Counted from the stretch's first letter, positions 32,859-45,012 are shown. The stretch is DNA of 64,000 nt from Lepidodermella squamata (GCA_047495785.1 JBLDXI010000029.1:2604001-2668000), one strand, 5' to 3'. Program-made: numbers and translations. The notes: a model not told the origin generated them from the letters alone.

Positions 32859-35095
32859 CTAATTTACCATGCAGGTCTCGATAAGGGGAATACCATAGAC
32901 ACAGCCTGAATTGCGAAATTGCAAGCTAGTCGACGGTGATAAAAGCAAGCAGCATTCTGCGAAACTTGGAGCCCCGTATGTACTGCCTCTTGTAACCTGA
33001 ATGCAAAAAAGGGAAATTGCGTTACATACCTAAAAACGCAAAAAATTACCAAGGTGTTCGCAACGGCAACCCCATCGGTTGGCAAAGCAGTGTATGGGAA
33101 GCGGATACAACCAGTGGAAATTGAACCATCATCTAATAAAGATGTTATCTTGTACGGAGCATCAGTGCCGGTCTTTGGAACGCAAATCGTGACAGAAGGA
33201 ACGCCGTAAACGTTGGGAAGCACTTCGTAGATAAGAGGAGCACTCCCTCTCGCGGCATTACAGCAAGCTGAAAATGTTGAAAACGTATTTGGCGAGGCAG
33301 CAGAATCCTGGCAAATTAACTGTTAGGAGATCGAAGTTAACTAGTCATTTCTTACCACTACGTTACGCGCCAAGACTGAGGTGCATGACCCGCCGTTCGA
33401 TGTGCAAAATGGGACGTTGCTTTTCGAGACTGAGGAATCGCCCAGTGTCTGCGTGATCATGCATAACTTGTAGACAGTCTGGATTTCGAAAGAATTTGTG
33501 TAAACAATTATGCTATTAGAACACATGAGAAATACATGAATTCCGTTTCCAAACTCATGAATTTTGGGGGATAAATCGAGACTTAACTTTGAGGCATGAA
33601 ATCAAAAAGAGGAGTGATTTTTTTGTCTTACGATATCAAGTGTTTAGATCGCATCCCCAAGGTTAAATCAAAATCAATCAAGTAGAAAAAGTAGAAATAC
33701 TTCCCCGCTCAAATCAATCGTCCCAAGTCTAAATCAGTGAAAATAGACGCTAAATCAAATCAAATTAAATGCAAAGCATTGCCTCTTAGCATTGGATTAA
33801 AAGCTGAAAACACCCAAACGATGCTCAAAAGTATATCAATTATCGTTAATTTGACATTTTAGTCGAGTGATTTATAAATGGCCCAGATTGCATCTTAGTT
33901 CAGTGCAATTTGGAATTGAGCATTTCGGTCAGAAGAAAGCCGCGGCGCATCGACCAAAATGCCATTTTTCGGCGTTGAAAATTCTCAGTAAAAAAAAGCA
34001 TCAGAGTCGAACAAGTCCAAAAGTCCAAAAGAGAAAGGTGATGATGAGGCCAGGTGAGAATTAGCTTTCATTTCAGCATTGGTAGTAAAGTGGTTAGAAT
34101 TCGAGCCTTTAACTCTTGAGACTAGGGTTTGAATCCCCGCAAATGCGTCATTTTTCCTTGTTTCTTCGGCATGCACACTCAAAAAATGCGAAACCTATGG
34201 GGTTATTTTTATAGCCGTCTTTATTGATAAAGTTAACTTGATCGCTTAGAAATAAAGTCGACTTTATGACAAGGATGATTTTCGAACATAAAATCAACTG
34301 TATTTTACTTAAGTCGGCTTTAGCTCACAAACGTAAATGTACTACGGCCTATTAGGTCGACCAGCCTCTTCTTTAACGGCCAATTTTTGGCCGAAATCAA
34401 GCGTTTTGACCTCAAAAACTCTTGTTGACATGATTGTATGACGAATCATAGCAATAAAAGCGCTGGCTAGAAGTAGGTCACGGCTAATGATGAACAATTT
34501 GAAACTGGCGCCTAGTATTTTATTGGCAGATAGAGCCGACTTTATTTGATAAAGACAGCTTAGAAAATAACCCCCATGAATCTTGTGAAGTTATGCGACT
34601 TACTGGACTTGAGCAAGATTGCCCACTAGGGCATTGAGTTGCTGTCTTCGAAATACAGTTTTTCGAAGAGGTGTCGCAAATATTGGCGGTCGGAGTGCAA
34701 GACTGACCGGATGGACACGAGGAATATCCAGTGTTAGGTACGCATATGCTTGTTGATGCATCGCATACATTTGCTGATGCCACACAAGAAGACCCAGTGC
34801 TACACGGATTGCTTGTCGATAAGCAAGACTGGCCAGTAGGGCAAGTCGGTGAGCTACACGGACTGCTTGGTGCTGAACACGACTGACCAGTTGGGCAAGA
34901 CGACAGGCTACACGGACTGCTGGTCGATAAGCTGCTTGCTGATAAACAGGACTGGCCGCTGGGACACGGATTGCTTTTCGATAAACAAGACTGGCCAGTA
35001 GGGCAAGTCAAACTAAACGTTACGCTCGACAAAGGAGGGCAAGCTGTAGCAACGGTACAGGCAGTCGCCAGAATGGCAGCAATTATTAATTCCAT
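32859..35095 (-). CDS. Secreted cysteine-rich family protein, gene 6 (336 residues)
   Basis: Exons on the minus strand: 35095-34604, 33478-33356, 33307-33050 and 32996-32859 (164, 41, 86 and 46 codons including stop). Exon 1: signal peptide MELIIAAILATACTVATAC, then six CPxGQSC repeats with Ser-rich linkers, a CSTGSSC variant, and CVASANVC and CVPNTG spacers. It is ten codons shorter than genes 7, 8 and 10, lacking one repeat. Exon 2: YKLCMITQTLG to FCTSNGGSC. Exon 3: FSTFSACCNAARG, IYEVLP, TICVPKTGTDAPYKIT, CIRFPYTA. Exon 4: FAECCLLLSPS and VYGIPLIETC, with one extra cysteine. Intron 1 is 1125 bp instead of 51-66 because it contains a SINE-type repeat and a MITE. Confidence 0.9.
33570..33775. 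repeat. AAATC-rich repeat in intron 1 of gene 6
   Basis: Related to the block at 32,225-32,645 (TAAATCAAATCAAATTAAAT, AAATCAATCAAG). It lies just upstream of exon 2. Confidence 0.5.
33870..34190 (+). repeat. SINE family C, tRNA-Asp derived, copy 2
   Basis: Box A-like TAGTAAAGTGGTTAGAAT and box B-like GGGTTTGAATCC in the 34075-34144 core, with the same upstream sequence as copy 1 (GATTGCATCTTAGTT, GCGGCGCATCGACC). It is on the plus strand, opposite to the host gene 6 intron. Confidence 0.75.
34199..34575. mobile_element. GGGTTATTTT MITE in intron 1 of gene 6, about 377 bp
   Basis: The left end GGGGTTATTTTTATAGCCGT and the right end (complement GGGGGTTATTTTCTAAGC) are inverted repeats and continue as TCTTTAT...ATAAAG. 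The inside has several ATAAAGTCGACTTTAT-like palindromes. A second, better-matched copy is at 55,053-55,332. The right end is 27 bp from the exon 1 donor (GTAAGT at 34603). Confidence 0.8.
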
Positions 35096-35206
35096 TTAGT
35101 GTCGAAGCGAATGAAACTTCTACAATGCGAGTCGGGAAGACAGTAAAAAATCTCCTCGACGGTTGGAAATATCTCTAAGAAGCTCGAGGTTTAAAAAACA
35201 ACGGAT

Positions 35207-35326
35207 TTTTCCTCCTGATATACGCTCAGGTTTGAGATTTGGCATCAAGCACATTCGTAATAAAAACATGGACCACGCTAATTGCGCCGAACGCGCTACC
35301 CAGGTGCCACATTCTTTGCCCACGTG
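35207..35326 (-). promoter_or_regulatory. Promoter module of gene 6: E-box pair and weak TATA
   Basis: CAGGTG at 35301 and CACGTG at 35321 (plus-strand reading) are 20 bp apart, in the shared context GCCACATTCTTTGCCCACGT. A weak TATA-like GTATATCAGG is near 35,213-35,222. The pair is about 206 bp before the ATG. Confidence 0.6.
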
Positions 35327-35869
35327 CGGCATGAACGGGTAGTTTCATTCGCCTCACATTCGACGCCAGGCCGCATAAACAATGGGTCCTCAACAACGTC
35401 GATGCCGTCAACAACGAGATGATGGTTCTCAACACCCACAATTTTCCTTGCGCTTCTTATCTGCATAATTATTTCTTAACATGAGTTTTTTGTTCACATC
35501 TTGAGAACAAAAGCTTTAAGATTAGCAGAGATAACTACCTGGGTTATTTTGGGAGAAGGCAAACAACTGGGTTAGCATTTTTTGCTAAACACTGTGCTTT
35601 TTTTACTGTGCATTTTTTCGGTGGAAAATTAGGCACCAGCAGTGTGTCATATTCAAGTACTTTCAAAATTTAAAATATATTTAGTAACTCAACCATTTTC
35701 AAATTTAAAATTCTGTAAATCTACATGGACCCACTATTGGACGCGGCGATTGCCCATTTCTTTACCCGATGTAAATCGGATAAAAATTCATAAAGAAATG
35801 AATTTTCGAAAATTGGCACAGAGCAGATTATTCATTATTAGAAAAAAATATGGGTCACGCATGATTACC

Positions 35870-35945
35870 CAAGCGCGCCTACGTGCAACAGGCCATACTT
35901 TGCCCACGTGCAGCATGTACAGGTCCTCGTACATTTGACGGCAGG
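35870..35945 (-). promoter_or_regulatory. Orphan copy of the minus-gene promoter module
   Basis: CATACTTTGCCCACGTGCAG at 35894-35913 and the following CATGTACAGG match the promoter block. No family exon lies downstream before gene 6's own promoter at 35.3 kb. CAGGTG has decayed to CAGGCC. Probably the trace of a lost gene copy. Confidence 0.5.
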
Positions 35946-36009
35946 CAGCAAAAAAGTTGGTCCTCAACATCGTCAATGCACTCAACATCGTGATGATGTT
36001 TCTCAATGC

Positions 36010-37540
36010 CTAAAATTGTAATTGTGCTTTTATCTGTTTATTTTATCTCACAAAAAAGTTGCTGCTCACATCTCAAGAAAAAATGGCAAAAATGAAAAAA
36101 ATAGATAACTTAACCTTATTCTGATGCTTTTCTAACGCTGCGTTACCTCAACCTGAATGTAACCAGTCCTGCTTCTCTTACTACATATTTGAAACTGTTT
36201 CTGCCAGCTTTCCAATTAGCTCAGTTTCCTCAGAGTAAGTTTTCCGTTAATTTTGTCAATTTGTGATTGGCGTTACCGGGCAGGCTTATGACTATGGACC
36301 AGTACGCTCGAACTTAAGCTTCACTGGGCTGTATAAGGATTGGATTCGCCGATACGACCATCAACTAGACCAAACCTCGGGTGACCAATGAACGAAAGCA
36401 GGTGTATGGCAAATGCAAATTCCGAGTTCAGTGGAACGCGCAATCACCAGGCCGTTGATCGCCGATTATATAACACCTCGGCTGATCGCTTACGTCGAGA
36501 ATTCGGACCCCAACACTCGACCGAAGAAGCTTCGAACGAAGGCACGAGCTGCAGACCATACGGATTTCACAGGATGAGCAGATTTGACGCCAATCCGAAA
36601 CCTATAGTAAAAATAAGTGAATACAAGCCTTGATGCGGAGAGGGTCTCACGAAAGAAGCTATTCATTTTGGCGGGCCGATGTGTACAGCGGGGCTGCAAT
36701 ACAAGTGCGATGTAAGAATGTAAGAGCTTGAAGATGAAGATCAGCCATTTGTTGTTAGCTATCGAATGTTTACACGAAACCGACATGTTTCTCAGACATC
36801 GCCGGATGACATCACGATCGCCGAAGTCGTCCAGTAATTGTGCCGGTTTCCCCTAACGAGAATCAGCAAGCCTTACGATGAGCTTTTTGCTAGTACGCTC
36901 CATCAGAGAAACGTCTTTTTTATCTGAAATGGTCATTTTGCAGGCACGAAGATCGCTCGATCCAAGCTCTATCACAGCCATGTCACGGCCGATGGCGCTG
37001 ACTTCATCACGATTGCAATAGCCGAGAGCTGGCTTGGAAGAAGGCGAAGACATCGACGTGCTGTTACCACGCGTCGGCTGATGTCAAGCAGCACATTTGC
37101 AAGTCTGAGAAGGGAATCAAGCAAAACGTAATTTCTCCGAAAACTGACTTTTTCTTACGACATTCTATCGTATTTATTCCGCACATAAGAAATGATATCT
37201 GGCTGCTTCAACTTGCTCGGGTCTCGTAGGAGTTCGAAAACCTTCTACAGCTTTTCGAAACATTAGAAAACGCAAGATTGGCAACTGCTAGCTTCTGATC
37301 TGACCCAATTTTTCGCTGGCAAGTGATCAGATCTACTAATTACTTCGTCATATCAACAGGTAAGCTGATCCAGCATTATGGAAAGCCCGCTCAAATACTC
37401 TCAGTATCAGTCTCTCGAAAAATTGTCTGAACATAAATTCGGCGTTGTTTATTGGAGGGTGGGCTGACGTGAATCTCTGCTCTCTGCCTCTGGCTGCTCA
37501 GACAAAGCGTCACGTGATAGAATAGCGAAGGTTGGCACGG
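36010..37540. other. Intergenic, no gene recognised
   Basis: A minus-strand frame at 36853-37053 starts MSSPSSKPALGYCNRDEVSA and has protein-like composition, and a plus frame lies at 36388-36633. Neither has visible motifs or splice partners. Probably decayed element sequence. Confidence 0.35.
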
Positions 37541-37548
37541 CACTTCAG

Positions 37549-37620
37549 AGGGTATCAAGTAGTCGAGTGGTCACAGCGTCTCACTGGGTGCGAAGAGGCA
37601 CGGGTTCAATCCGCAGAACA
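37549..37620 (+). repeat. SINE family A head, copy 2
   Basis: Box A-like TAGTCGAGTGG and box B-like GGGTTCAATCC with GCGAAGAGGCACGGG between, the same as the copy at 5,855. The following ~380 bp ends near CGGCTCATGTATAGATGA, which resembles CGCTCATGTATGAT at 6,051, so the full repeat is a few hundred bp. Confidence 0.6.
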
Positions 37621-38062
37621 GCACAACGTCAATCATGCGTCTACGCACAACGTCTGCTTTCTTCTGCGGTTCTGCGGGACCGTAAATCAAGCTGCCATGA
37701 AGAGTCACGCGGCCAACTGGAGCCAAGAATTCAATCCGCGAGTGTGCAAGCTGATTATAATTCCCGCCAATCAGTTCCTTCGAGACCGCTGCTCCCTTCC
37801 TCCCGGTGTAGGACGCCATTCACCGGCAATCAAGAGATGGCTACTCGGTGCGAAAGCCTGGGGACCATGGATCGATCAGCAATAATCGGCTCATGTATAG
37901 ATGACTCTTAGGCCTCATATATGTGATGAGATGTGATTAAGTGCTAAATGCCGAAAGGCGAATTGCGCAATAAAGTATGAGAGTATGACAGTATGTATAC
38001 ATGATACAACTTAACTCGAGGGCGAGGTTCTCTTACTGGCATCTCATCTGTCGGAATGCAAG

Positions 38063-38380
38063 GTGGGTATCGAGCGAAAGAGCCCACATCGCCACCGGAA
38101 TTTCCGTCGTGGTCCCCGGCGGACTGGTGCTGCTGTTTCTTCCGCATCGAAGTCTGAAGAATCGACGGGGAGAAACCGACGAAAAAAGGTCGTTAGTCGA
38201 GGTTCTGGTGCTCGAGGTTCGCGAGGTAGTGATCAAAGTTCTACCGTTGGACATGGCCGAGGGTCTCATGACGTTCGTGGCTCTTTTCGCCGTGGCGCTG
38301 GTGGTGCAACTGGTCTTCATGTTGTTCGCTCGGTTGAAATCGCCGCTCAGCGATGCAACACTCGATTAAACGCAGCTTGA
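38063..38380 (+). CDS. Possible exon or remnant with an RG-rich tail
   Basis: The frame ends in a basic, Arg/Gly/Ser-rich segment (NFRRGPRRTGAAVSSASKSE, RGSGARGSRGSD, GHGRGSHDVRGSFRRGAGG) and a stop at 38380. RG repeats are typical of RNA-binding protein tails; this is a compositional statement, not a family assignment. AATAAAC near 38,432 could be its poly(A) signal. Overlapping frames in the same stretch are less protein-like. Upstream exons were not found, so it may be a retrocopy fragment. Confidence 0.35.
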   Translation: MGIERKSPHRHRNFRRGPRRTGAAVSSASKSEESTGRNRRKKVVSRGSGARGSRGSDQSSTVGHGRGSHDVRGSFRRGAGGATGLHVVRSVEIAAQRCNTRLNAA

Positions 38381-39229
38381 TCCTATGACTGATTTTTCTT
38401 GAATAGAATTAATCGAAAAGTAAATTTCTTAATAAACAATAATGTCACTTTTCCTTAAAGGTTCCCTTAAATAAAACATACGTCGGATGTTTTCAGTCAC
38501 ATTTTTGCTCGCGTATAAAATAGACCATTGTTGGATGAACAAGTTTTCCGCCTGAATTTTTGTTGTTGATTACTTTAACTACATTTTTTGTATTGCTTTA
38601 TGAGATTAATGCTCAATGCTTAGTAAATTAAAAAGAATGAATAATTAAAACTGACAACAATTTTAAGATTTAGCATTAAGATAAATACAAAGGGCTTCAA
38701 GGTTGCAGAGAAAAACTCGGTAGCATTATGGTTAGCATCTAAGCTATTATTCACGTATTGACAACGTTAGTGCTGGAGCCTGTGTTTTTTCAACTATGTT
38801 TACCGATAAAAAGAATTTTAATATGTTTACTATATCAAGGTTAATCACAATAAAATATTCCGTACACGTTCAGCCGCTGAAACCAGCAACAACACGTCGT
38901 GCCCCTAATCTACTCCTCCAACTCCTACTCGACCCTGTTTCAGTTTGATTGGTTTTAGTTGCTAATTCAAAATCCAAATAAACAATGCCGGCGGCCTCAA
39001 GAAATCCTGGGGTAATGCGCCTTTAACCCTGGCACCTGGCAGGTGAACATCTGTAATACGCCAGCCAACACTGAGGTGCTAATTTTTTGCTCTCTGAGCG
39101 ATTAAAGAGTTTTTCTGAGCGTACTAATTGTATTTTAATTTATTATTATAACTTTGCTCAACTTGAACAAAAGTACCCGGGATACTTTTGAGCTGCTTAT
39201 CGCGATTCCAATCCCTGTCCCTGGTGAGC

Positions 39230-40140
39230 CACTATTAGGGTCTAGCCTTTCAGTCTAGCGGCATCTCGCCGTTCAGTGACCAGCGCCATCGCGGAGTCTC
39301 GCCACGTGCCTGTCTGCGAGCCCGGACGGCATCGAAAGCTTGCTATGGGCCTGGGATCTCAAGAGAATCGCATAATCGAGAGATTGCCCTCGGTAGACGC
39401 GTCGGCCCTGACCACTGCTTCCGTATTAGGGACTTAGATGAATGTTTTCGCCCGTGAACTTGGCTGAGACATCGCATGGTCGAAGCTCCTAACGCCGCAA
39501 TCGTGAAGCGTGGGAGCTACTCCTCATTGAGATTTGTCTGTGGAGCAATAAAGCTGTATCAAGATCCTGCTGCCGATGACGCCTCCAAGCATCACTCGGC
39601 CGAGATCGAGAGCGTTTGGTACTCACTGATCCTGATCTACAGCGTGCCCGTACGCTCCAAATGCGTGGCCTCGGTGACTTGGCCGGCGTATGGTGGCCGT
39701 TGCCAGTATCCGTGAGTATTGCCCCCACGTCTCGACCGTCCATGCAACCGCTGAGTCATCGTCATCAGTCACGACGTGCAGTGTCTGCCTGGAGTGCAGA
39801 CTATGCCTTCAAACTCCCCGCGTTACCATACGCTGCAACCTGGTAGGGTGGATAGCCGATTATCTGCGCGACCGCATGTTGCAAGCCCGTTTCGCGGGGT
39901 TTCATAGACGGTAGCATACCGACAGCCGTAGTGTCCCACATGGATGATGTATATCCTCGACAGCCCAGGCCGACTTGCTAAGCGAATAGCGCCAACGGCT
40001 ACGCCTACGCCGATGACCTCACCGTCGTTGGCTAGGGCGCGGACTTTCCCGCGGCTGAACGCTGCGCCCGGGTCGAGCTCGCCGGCATTTCGCAGTGAAT
40101 GGCCTCAAAGGTCTAACGAATCGAAAAGCGAAGCGGTATA
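39230..40140 (+). pseudogene. Degraded LINE reverse transcriptase
   Basis: GGCTACGCCTACGCCGATGA near 39,996 encodes GYAYADDLTVVG, the YADD catalytic box of non-LTR reverse transcriptases. It is followed by a stop and later MASKV and KRS fragments like the usual NGLKVS...K segment. About 110 bp upstream, in another frame, WIADYLRDRMLQARFAGF matches the conserved W-x-x-x-YL-x-x-R segment. The frame changes and stops show a dead copy, GC-richer than its surroundings. Confidence 0.7.
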
Positions 40141-40504
40141 TTGCATATTGCACGCATCACATATTGCAACCACTCGACCATTCAACCCTCACGATCGCTA
40201 AACATTCGATCGCTAAATGTAATGAATTCATGCCTTAATTATTGCGCTGTTGTTGATACGTCATCGTTCTGTCTTTTTAAAGATCTGGTCGCAGGTTGGT
40301 CGGAAATATATGGACCTCTATCTAAAAACTAGCTCTGTGGTCAGATGTGGTCTGGAGGTGCTTGTAAACGATGTGATTCAGTATGGTCCTACGAGACAAA
40401 TAGCGAAATCGGGCAGCCTTATGCGACGAAAATTTATCTGTTATCACGGTTCCAAGTGCAAGAAGTGTAGCTAATCAGCAAGCAATCGGACTCTGATTTC
40501 ACGG

Positions 40505-40765
40505 GAGTTTTGGTGGCCAAGTCGGGAGGGAGCCTGAGTGTTGAATGTGAGGAGGATGGTTCAAATTCCACAGCTTTCAAAAAATGTTGACAGAATTATT
40601 CTCCTCAAATTTGAGCTTGTTTCAAACAAAAACGAACAAATTTGCAACAAAAACAGCCGATCAAGTCAGTCCAATTCCAATTCACCCCTTTTCAGCACCC
40701 ATGTCGTTAACAAGTTCAAACGCCGGCGGTCTCAGGGAGGTTCAAGCAAGGCTAATCAAGATTTT
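40505..40765 (+). repeat. SINE family B, copy 1 (decayed head)
   Basis: The box B-like GGTTCAAATTCC follows a degenerate tRNA-like start. The body (AACGAACAAATTT) and 3' part (CACCCCTTTTCAGCACCCAT, CGCCGGCGGTCTCAGG) match the copy at 46,330-46,590. Confidence 0.6.
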
Positions 40766-40860
40766 GTTTTTATTTACTTCGTCCATAATATTATCATAGT
40801 AAAAACTCATCAATTTATATCCGTTTGATAGCAGTAATTATGTTTGCCGAAGACGATATT

Positions 40861-42056
40861 CTATGTTACGACGCACTTATCAAATAAAACATTATAGGTA
40901 GTGGGATAGCCGCTGGTAATCTGCAAGGTAGTAATCGGCGATAAAAGCGAGCAGCACTCTATGAAACTTGAAGCCCCGTAAGTACCATCTCTGGTTTGCT
41001 GAATGCAAAGAAGGAAATTTGTCAATAAACACGGCAATAAAAAAGAAAAACTACCAAGGTGTTCGCAACCGCAACATAAGAGATTGCCAAAGCGGTATAT
41101 GGAAAGCGGATACAGCCAGCCGTTCTTGATCCATCACTTGATGAAGCTGTTATCTTGTAAGGCGCATCAGTGCCGGCCTTCTGAATACACATCGTAACAG
41201 GAGAAGAGGCGGGAACATTTTCATATATAACATCAGCGCCCATTTTCGCGGCATTACAGCAAGCCGCAAATGATGAAAACGTATTAGTCACGCCGATATA
41301 ATTCTGTTAAATTGCATTTAAATTGCAATTGAGATCGAAGTTAACTTGTCATTTCTTACCGTTCCAATAATTAAGACTGAAGAGCATGTCCCGCCATTCG
41401 ATGTGCAAAATGCGACGTTAGTTTTCGCGACCGTGCCGGGATCTCCTTGTGTCTGCCCTATTTTACACAGCCTGTAATAAGTCTAGATTCCATGACAATT
41501 CAAAGTTTGTCATTGCTGGAATAACGCAACTTACTGTACCACTCGAGCAAGTTTGACCACTAGGGCATTGAGTTGCTGTCTTCGAAATGCAATTGTTCGA
41601 AGACGTGTCGCAAACGTTGGCGGTCGGATTACAGGACTGACCGGTTGGACACCCGGTGTTGGGCACGCAGATGTTTGTTGACGCATCGCATACATTCGCT
41701 GATGCCACACAGGAAGACCCAGAGCTACACGGATTGCTTGTCGATAAACACGACTGGCCAGTAGGACAAGACGAAGAGCTGCAGGGACTGCTTGGTGCTG
41801 AACACGACTGGCCACTTGGGCACGGATTGCTTGTGGATTGACAGGACTGGCCAGAAGGGCAAGACGATGAGCCACACAAAGAAATGGTCAATGAACTGCT
41901 TGTTGATGAACAGGACTGGCCACTAGGGCACGTTCTGTTCGCCGATAGACAGGCCTGGCCAGTAGGGCAAGTCGAACTTAGGGTTGAAGTTGGCGCAGGG
42001 CAAGCTGCGGCAACGGCACAAACAGCCGCCAGAATGGCGAGAATAAACAATTCCAT
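40861..42056 (-). CDS. Secreted cysteine-rich family protein, gene 7 (343 residues)
   Basis: Exons on the minus strand: 42056-41535, 41482-41360, 41303-41055 and 40998-40861 (174, 41, 83 and 46 codons including stop). Introns are 52, 56 and 56 bp. Exon 1: signal peptide MELFILAILAAVCAVAAAC, seven CPxGQxC repeats, CSSGSSC, CVASANVC, CVPNTG. The first half (CLSANRTCPSGQSC) is shared with gene 10. Exon 2: YRLCKIGQTQG to FCTSNGGTC. The acceptor is placed at TCTAG so that YYRLC aligns with VYKLC; a nearer CAG would give an early stop. Exon 3: FSSFAACCNAAKMG, IYENVP, MCIQKAGTDAPYKIT, CIRFPYTA. Exon 4: FIECCSLLSP and YNVLFDKC. Confidence 0.9.
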
Positions 42057-42142
42057 GTAACGAGGAGCGAATCAAAGATTAATGACTTCTCAAAATTTTC
42101 TCAATGGCTGATCAAGATGCTCGAGGTTTGAGATTTCATCTG

Positions 42143-42255
42143 CTTATATGTACGCTCAAGTTTGAAATTTGGCACCAGGCACTTCAAAACAAAAAACATG
42201 GGCCACGCTAATTGCCCACCTACATTGCCCAGGTGCCACATACTTTGCCCACGTG
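42143..42255 (-). promoter_or_regulatory. Promoter module of gene 7: TATA and E-box pair
   Basis: TATA-like CATATAAGCA (minus strand) at 42141-42150, about 90 bp before the ATG. CAGGTG at 42230 and CACGTG at 42250 are 20 bp apart, joined by CCACATACTTTGCC. Confidence 0.7.
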
Positions 42256-42399
42256 CGGCATGTACGGGTAGCTTCATTGTTCGCACATTCGCCGTAAGGC
42301 AACAAGTTTTGTGTCCTAAACATCGTCAAAGCATTCAATTCGCGATGATGATGCTCAACGCCTACAATTTCATTGCTTTTTTATCTGCGTAATTTATAT

Positions 42400-43800
42400 T
42401 TTTTTGTTCACATCAAAAGAACGAAAGCTTGAAGATAAGGTAAAAGTAATTACCAAAGGACGAAAGCGAAAAACTGGGTTAGCATTTGCTTCTTAACACA
42501 GTGCTATAACTTTTTCGTACACTATCACTGGGTAATTAATCAGCCGCAGTGTTTCATGCTTAAAGCACACACCCAAGTACATCTCAAAATTTAAAAGCGA
42601 AATCAAGTTGTACATAAACTCCTGTGGAAAATCTACATGGGCACACTATTGGTTAAAATCGAATAAAGGGAATTCCACACAGGCGTCACGCAAAAATTCA
42701 ATGAACGCGCTAAACAAACGGATTTGCACAAAATAAACGAAACCAATAAACAAAGCGGAATGATAACACCTGACGCGAAAACAGAAAATAGTCGCGTTGC
42801 ATATCGCTATTTTCCACGTTGAAAAAGCAGGGGCTCCTTAAAAATAAATACCAATGTAATTTAATACTATAATTGAAATACCAATCAGAAAACAATCATC
42901 CAAGTTAAATCCAAGTATCAAAAGGTAGCTCTTGATGTGAATAATCAACTTTCCTGAAAATGTCGTTCAATTAATTGTATCCTAATCAGTTTAATTGTTT
43001 TCATGGTTCATTTCCGAATGCGAAAACTTGCCCAATTCTCAATTCTTGCCCAGTTCTTTCATTTTAAATTTCTGAAAAAAATAATCACTTGTTCCTCTTC
43101 AAGAGATCATATGGCATTTCATTCTTTCTCGAGCGACCTTTAATTGCGGAGATGGTTGAAATTTCGAATTTTTTAATTTTGTGGCCTACAAGAATTTTTC
43201 AGTATCGTTATTGTTTACAGGCTATTCAAGGGCAAATAAATACGTTTTTCGTTCGTTTTCTGACACGCTAGTACATTTATGTGCGCCGATATGACTCATC
43301 GTGCGATTTTTTAGTCGCAAGACCGAAGATTTTACGAAAGAGTAATATTTATTGTTACTTGTGTGTTGCAAAAAGTAATACCGAGTTGCGGATTTCGCTA
43401 TTCACATCAGCCCGTGAAATTCTGTACTACCAGAAACAGTAATTCAATTTTGCATCGACGCTTCAAGATCGTCGCGAGATAACATTTCGAAGTTCTATGG
43501 TGCGTTTTTTTTAATTTTGCATCCGCTAAAACGCCAATCGTGTAGCAGGTCGCGCTTGGTCTCGTTCGATTCATAATAATTTTTTCACAGAAGTATATCA
43601 TCACATGTCTTGGGAATTCGTCTTTTTTTACTTTTGCTTTTCTTAATTTAAAATGACGATTACGCAAAAGCATCAAAGTTTATTTTATTTCATCTAAATT
43701 ATAAACTTTACAACAATCCATATATTGAGTAATTCTGCTGTTATTCACTTCTGCAAGAAAGCGAGAATATTTTGCCGGTGGGAATTAGAATCCCCGAAGA
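42400..43800. other. Intergenic, distal flank of minus genes then unique sequence
   Basis: Bases 42,440-42,650 (AACTGGGTTAGCATTT, ACAGTGCTATAAC, GTAAATCTACATGG-like) belong to the repeated distal flank seen at 35.5, 45.4, 47.3, 52.2, 54.8 and 57.9 kb. From 42,660 to 43,800 nothing is recognised. Confidence 0.5.
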
Positions 43801-43807
43801 CGAAGAT

Positions 43808-45012
43808 TCAACTTACAACGCACTGATCAAGATTACTGATACCATAGCTATAACCTTGACTGTTAAATTGCCAGTTAGTCGACGGGAATAAAAGCATGCA
43901 GCATCCTAGGAAAGTTGAAGCCGCGTATGTACCATCTCTGGTTTGCTGAATGCAAAGAAGAACATTTGCCAATAAACACGGCAGAAAAATAAGGAAATTA
44001 CCAAGGTGCTCGTAACAGCGACGTTATTGTATGACGGAGCAGTATAAGGAAAACGGATACATCCTACCGTTCCTGTTGATCCATCGCTGGATGAAGCTGT
44101 TATCTTATAAGGCAAATCAGCGCCGTTGCTTTGAAAACAAGCCGTAACAGGTGGAATGTTGGGTTGATAGCTGGGAACTATTTCGTATATAAGATTACTG
44201 CCCATTTTCGCGGCATTACAGCAAGCCGTAAATGTTGTATAAGTAGTTGATGAGCCGAAAGCATCCTGACAATTTTACAGTTACAGTTACAGTTAAGTTA
44301 ACTTGTTAATTCTTACCACTGCGTTGTATGCTAGGACTGAGGTGCATGTCCCGGCGTTCGATGTGCAGAATAGGATTCCGCCTTTCGCTATCGTCAAATC
44401 GCCTTGTGTCTGCGTGATCGCGCATACCTTGTAGGCAGGCTGGATGGTATTTCAAAGTTTAGTCAAAAAAAAGCTATTGTCCTAACTTACTGAGCAAGAT
44501 TGCCCACTAGGGCATTGAGTTGCCGTGTTCGAAATACAGTTTTTCCAAGAAGTGTCGCAAATGTTGGCGGTCGCCGTGCACGACTGACCGGTTGGACACG
44601 AGGAATATCCAGTACTAGGTACACACATGCTAGTTGATGTATCGCATACATTCGCTGATGCTACACAAGAAGACCCAGTGCTACACGGATTGCTTGTCGA
44701 TAAACACGACTGTCCAGTAGGGCAAGTCGGAGAGCTGCAGGGACTGCTTGGCGCTAAACACGACTGGCCACTTGGGCACGGATTGCTTGTTGATAGACAG
44801 GATTGGCCAGTTGGGCAAGACGACGAGCTACACGGGCTGCTGGTCGATGTGGTGGTAGTCGATAAACACGACTGGCCAGTAGGGCACGGATTGCTCGTCG
44901 ATAGACAGGACAGCCCAGTTGGGCAAGCCGGGCTTATTGTTGAGGTCGACGCAGGGCAAGCTGCAGCAACGGCACAGGCAGCTGCCAGAATGGCAAGAAT
45001 GATCAATTCCAT
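43808..45012 (-). CDS. Secreted cysteine-rich family protein, gene 8 (348 residues)
   Basis: Exons on the minus strand: 45012-44491, 44439-44317, 44265-44002 and 43945-43808 (174, 41, 88 and 46 codons including stop). Introns are 51, 51 and 56 bp. The start at 45012 aligns with paralogues (MELIILAILAAACAVAAAC); an in-frame ATG at 45078 would place 22 hydrophilic residues before the signal peptide and is rejected. Exon 1: seven CPxG[QL]SC repeats with Thr/Ser linkers (LSTTTTSTSSPC), CSTGSSC, CVASANVC, CVPSTG. Exon 2: YKVCAITQTQG to FCTSNAGTC. Exon 3: YTTFTACCNAAKMG, IYEIVP, ACFQSNGADLPYKIT, CIRFPYTA. Exon 4: FLGCCMLLFPS and SYGISNLDQC. Confidence 0.9.

Noticed and set aside
35860-35875. ATTACCCAAG similar to the nematode spliced leader SL1
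   Set aside because: Only about ten bases match, with no donor site or Sm site; it sits in a promoter-like repeat.
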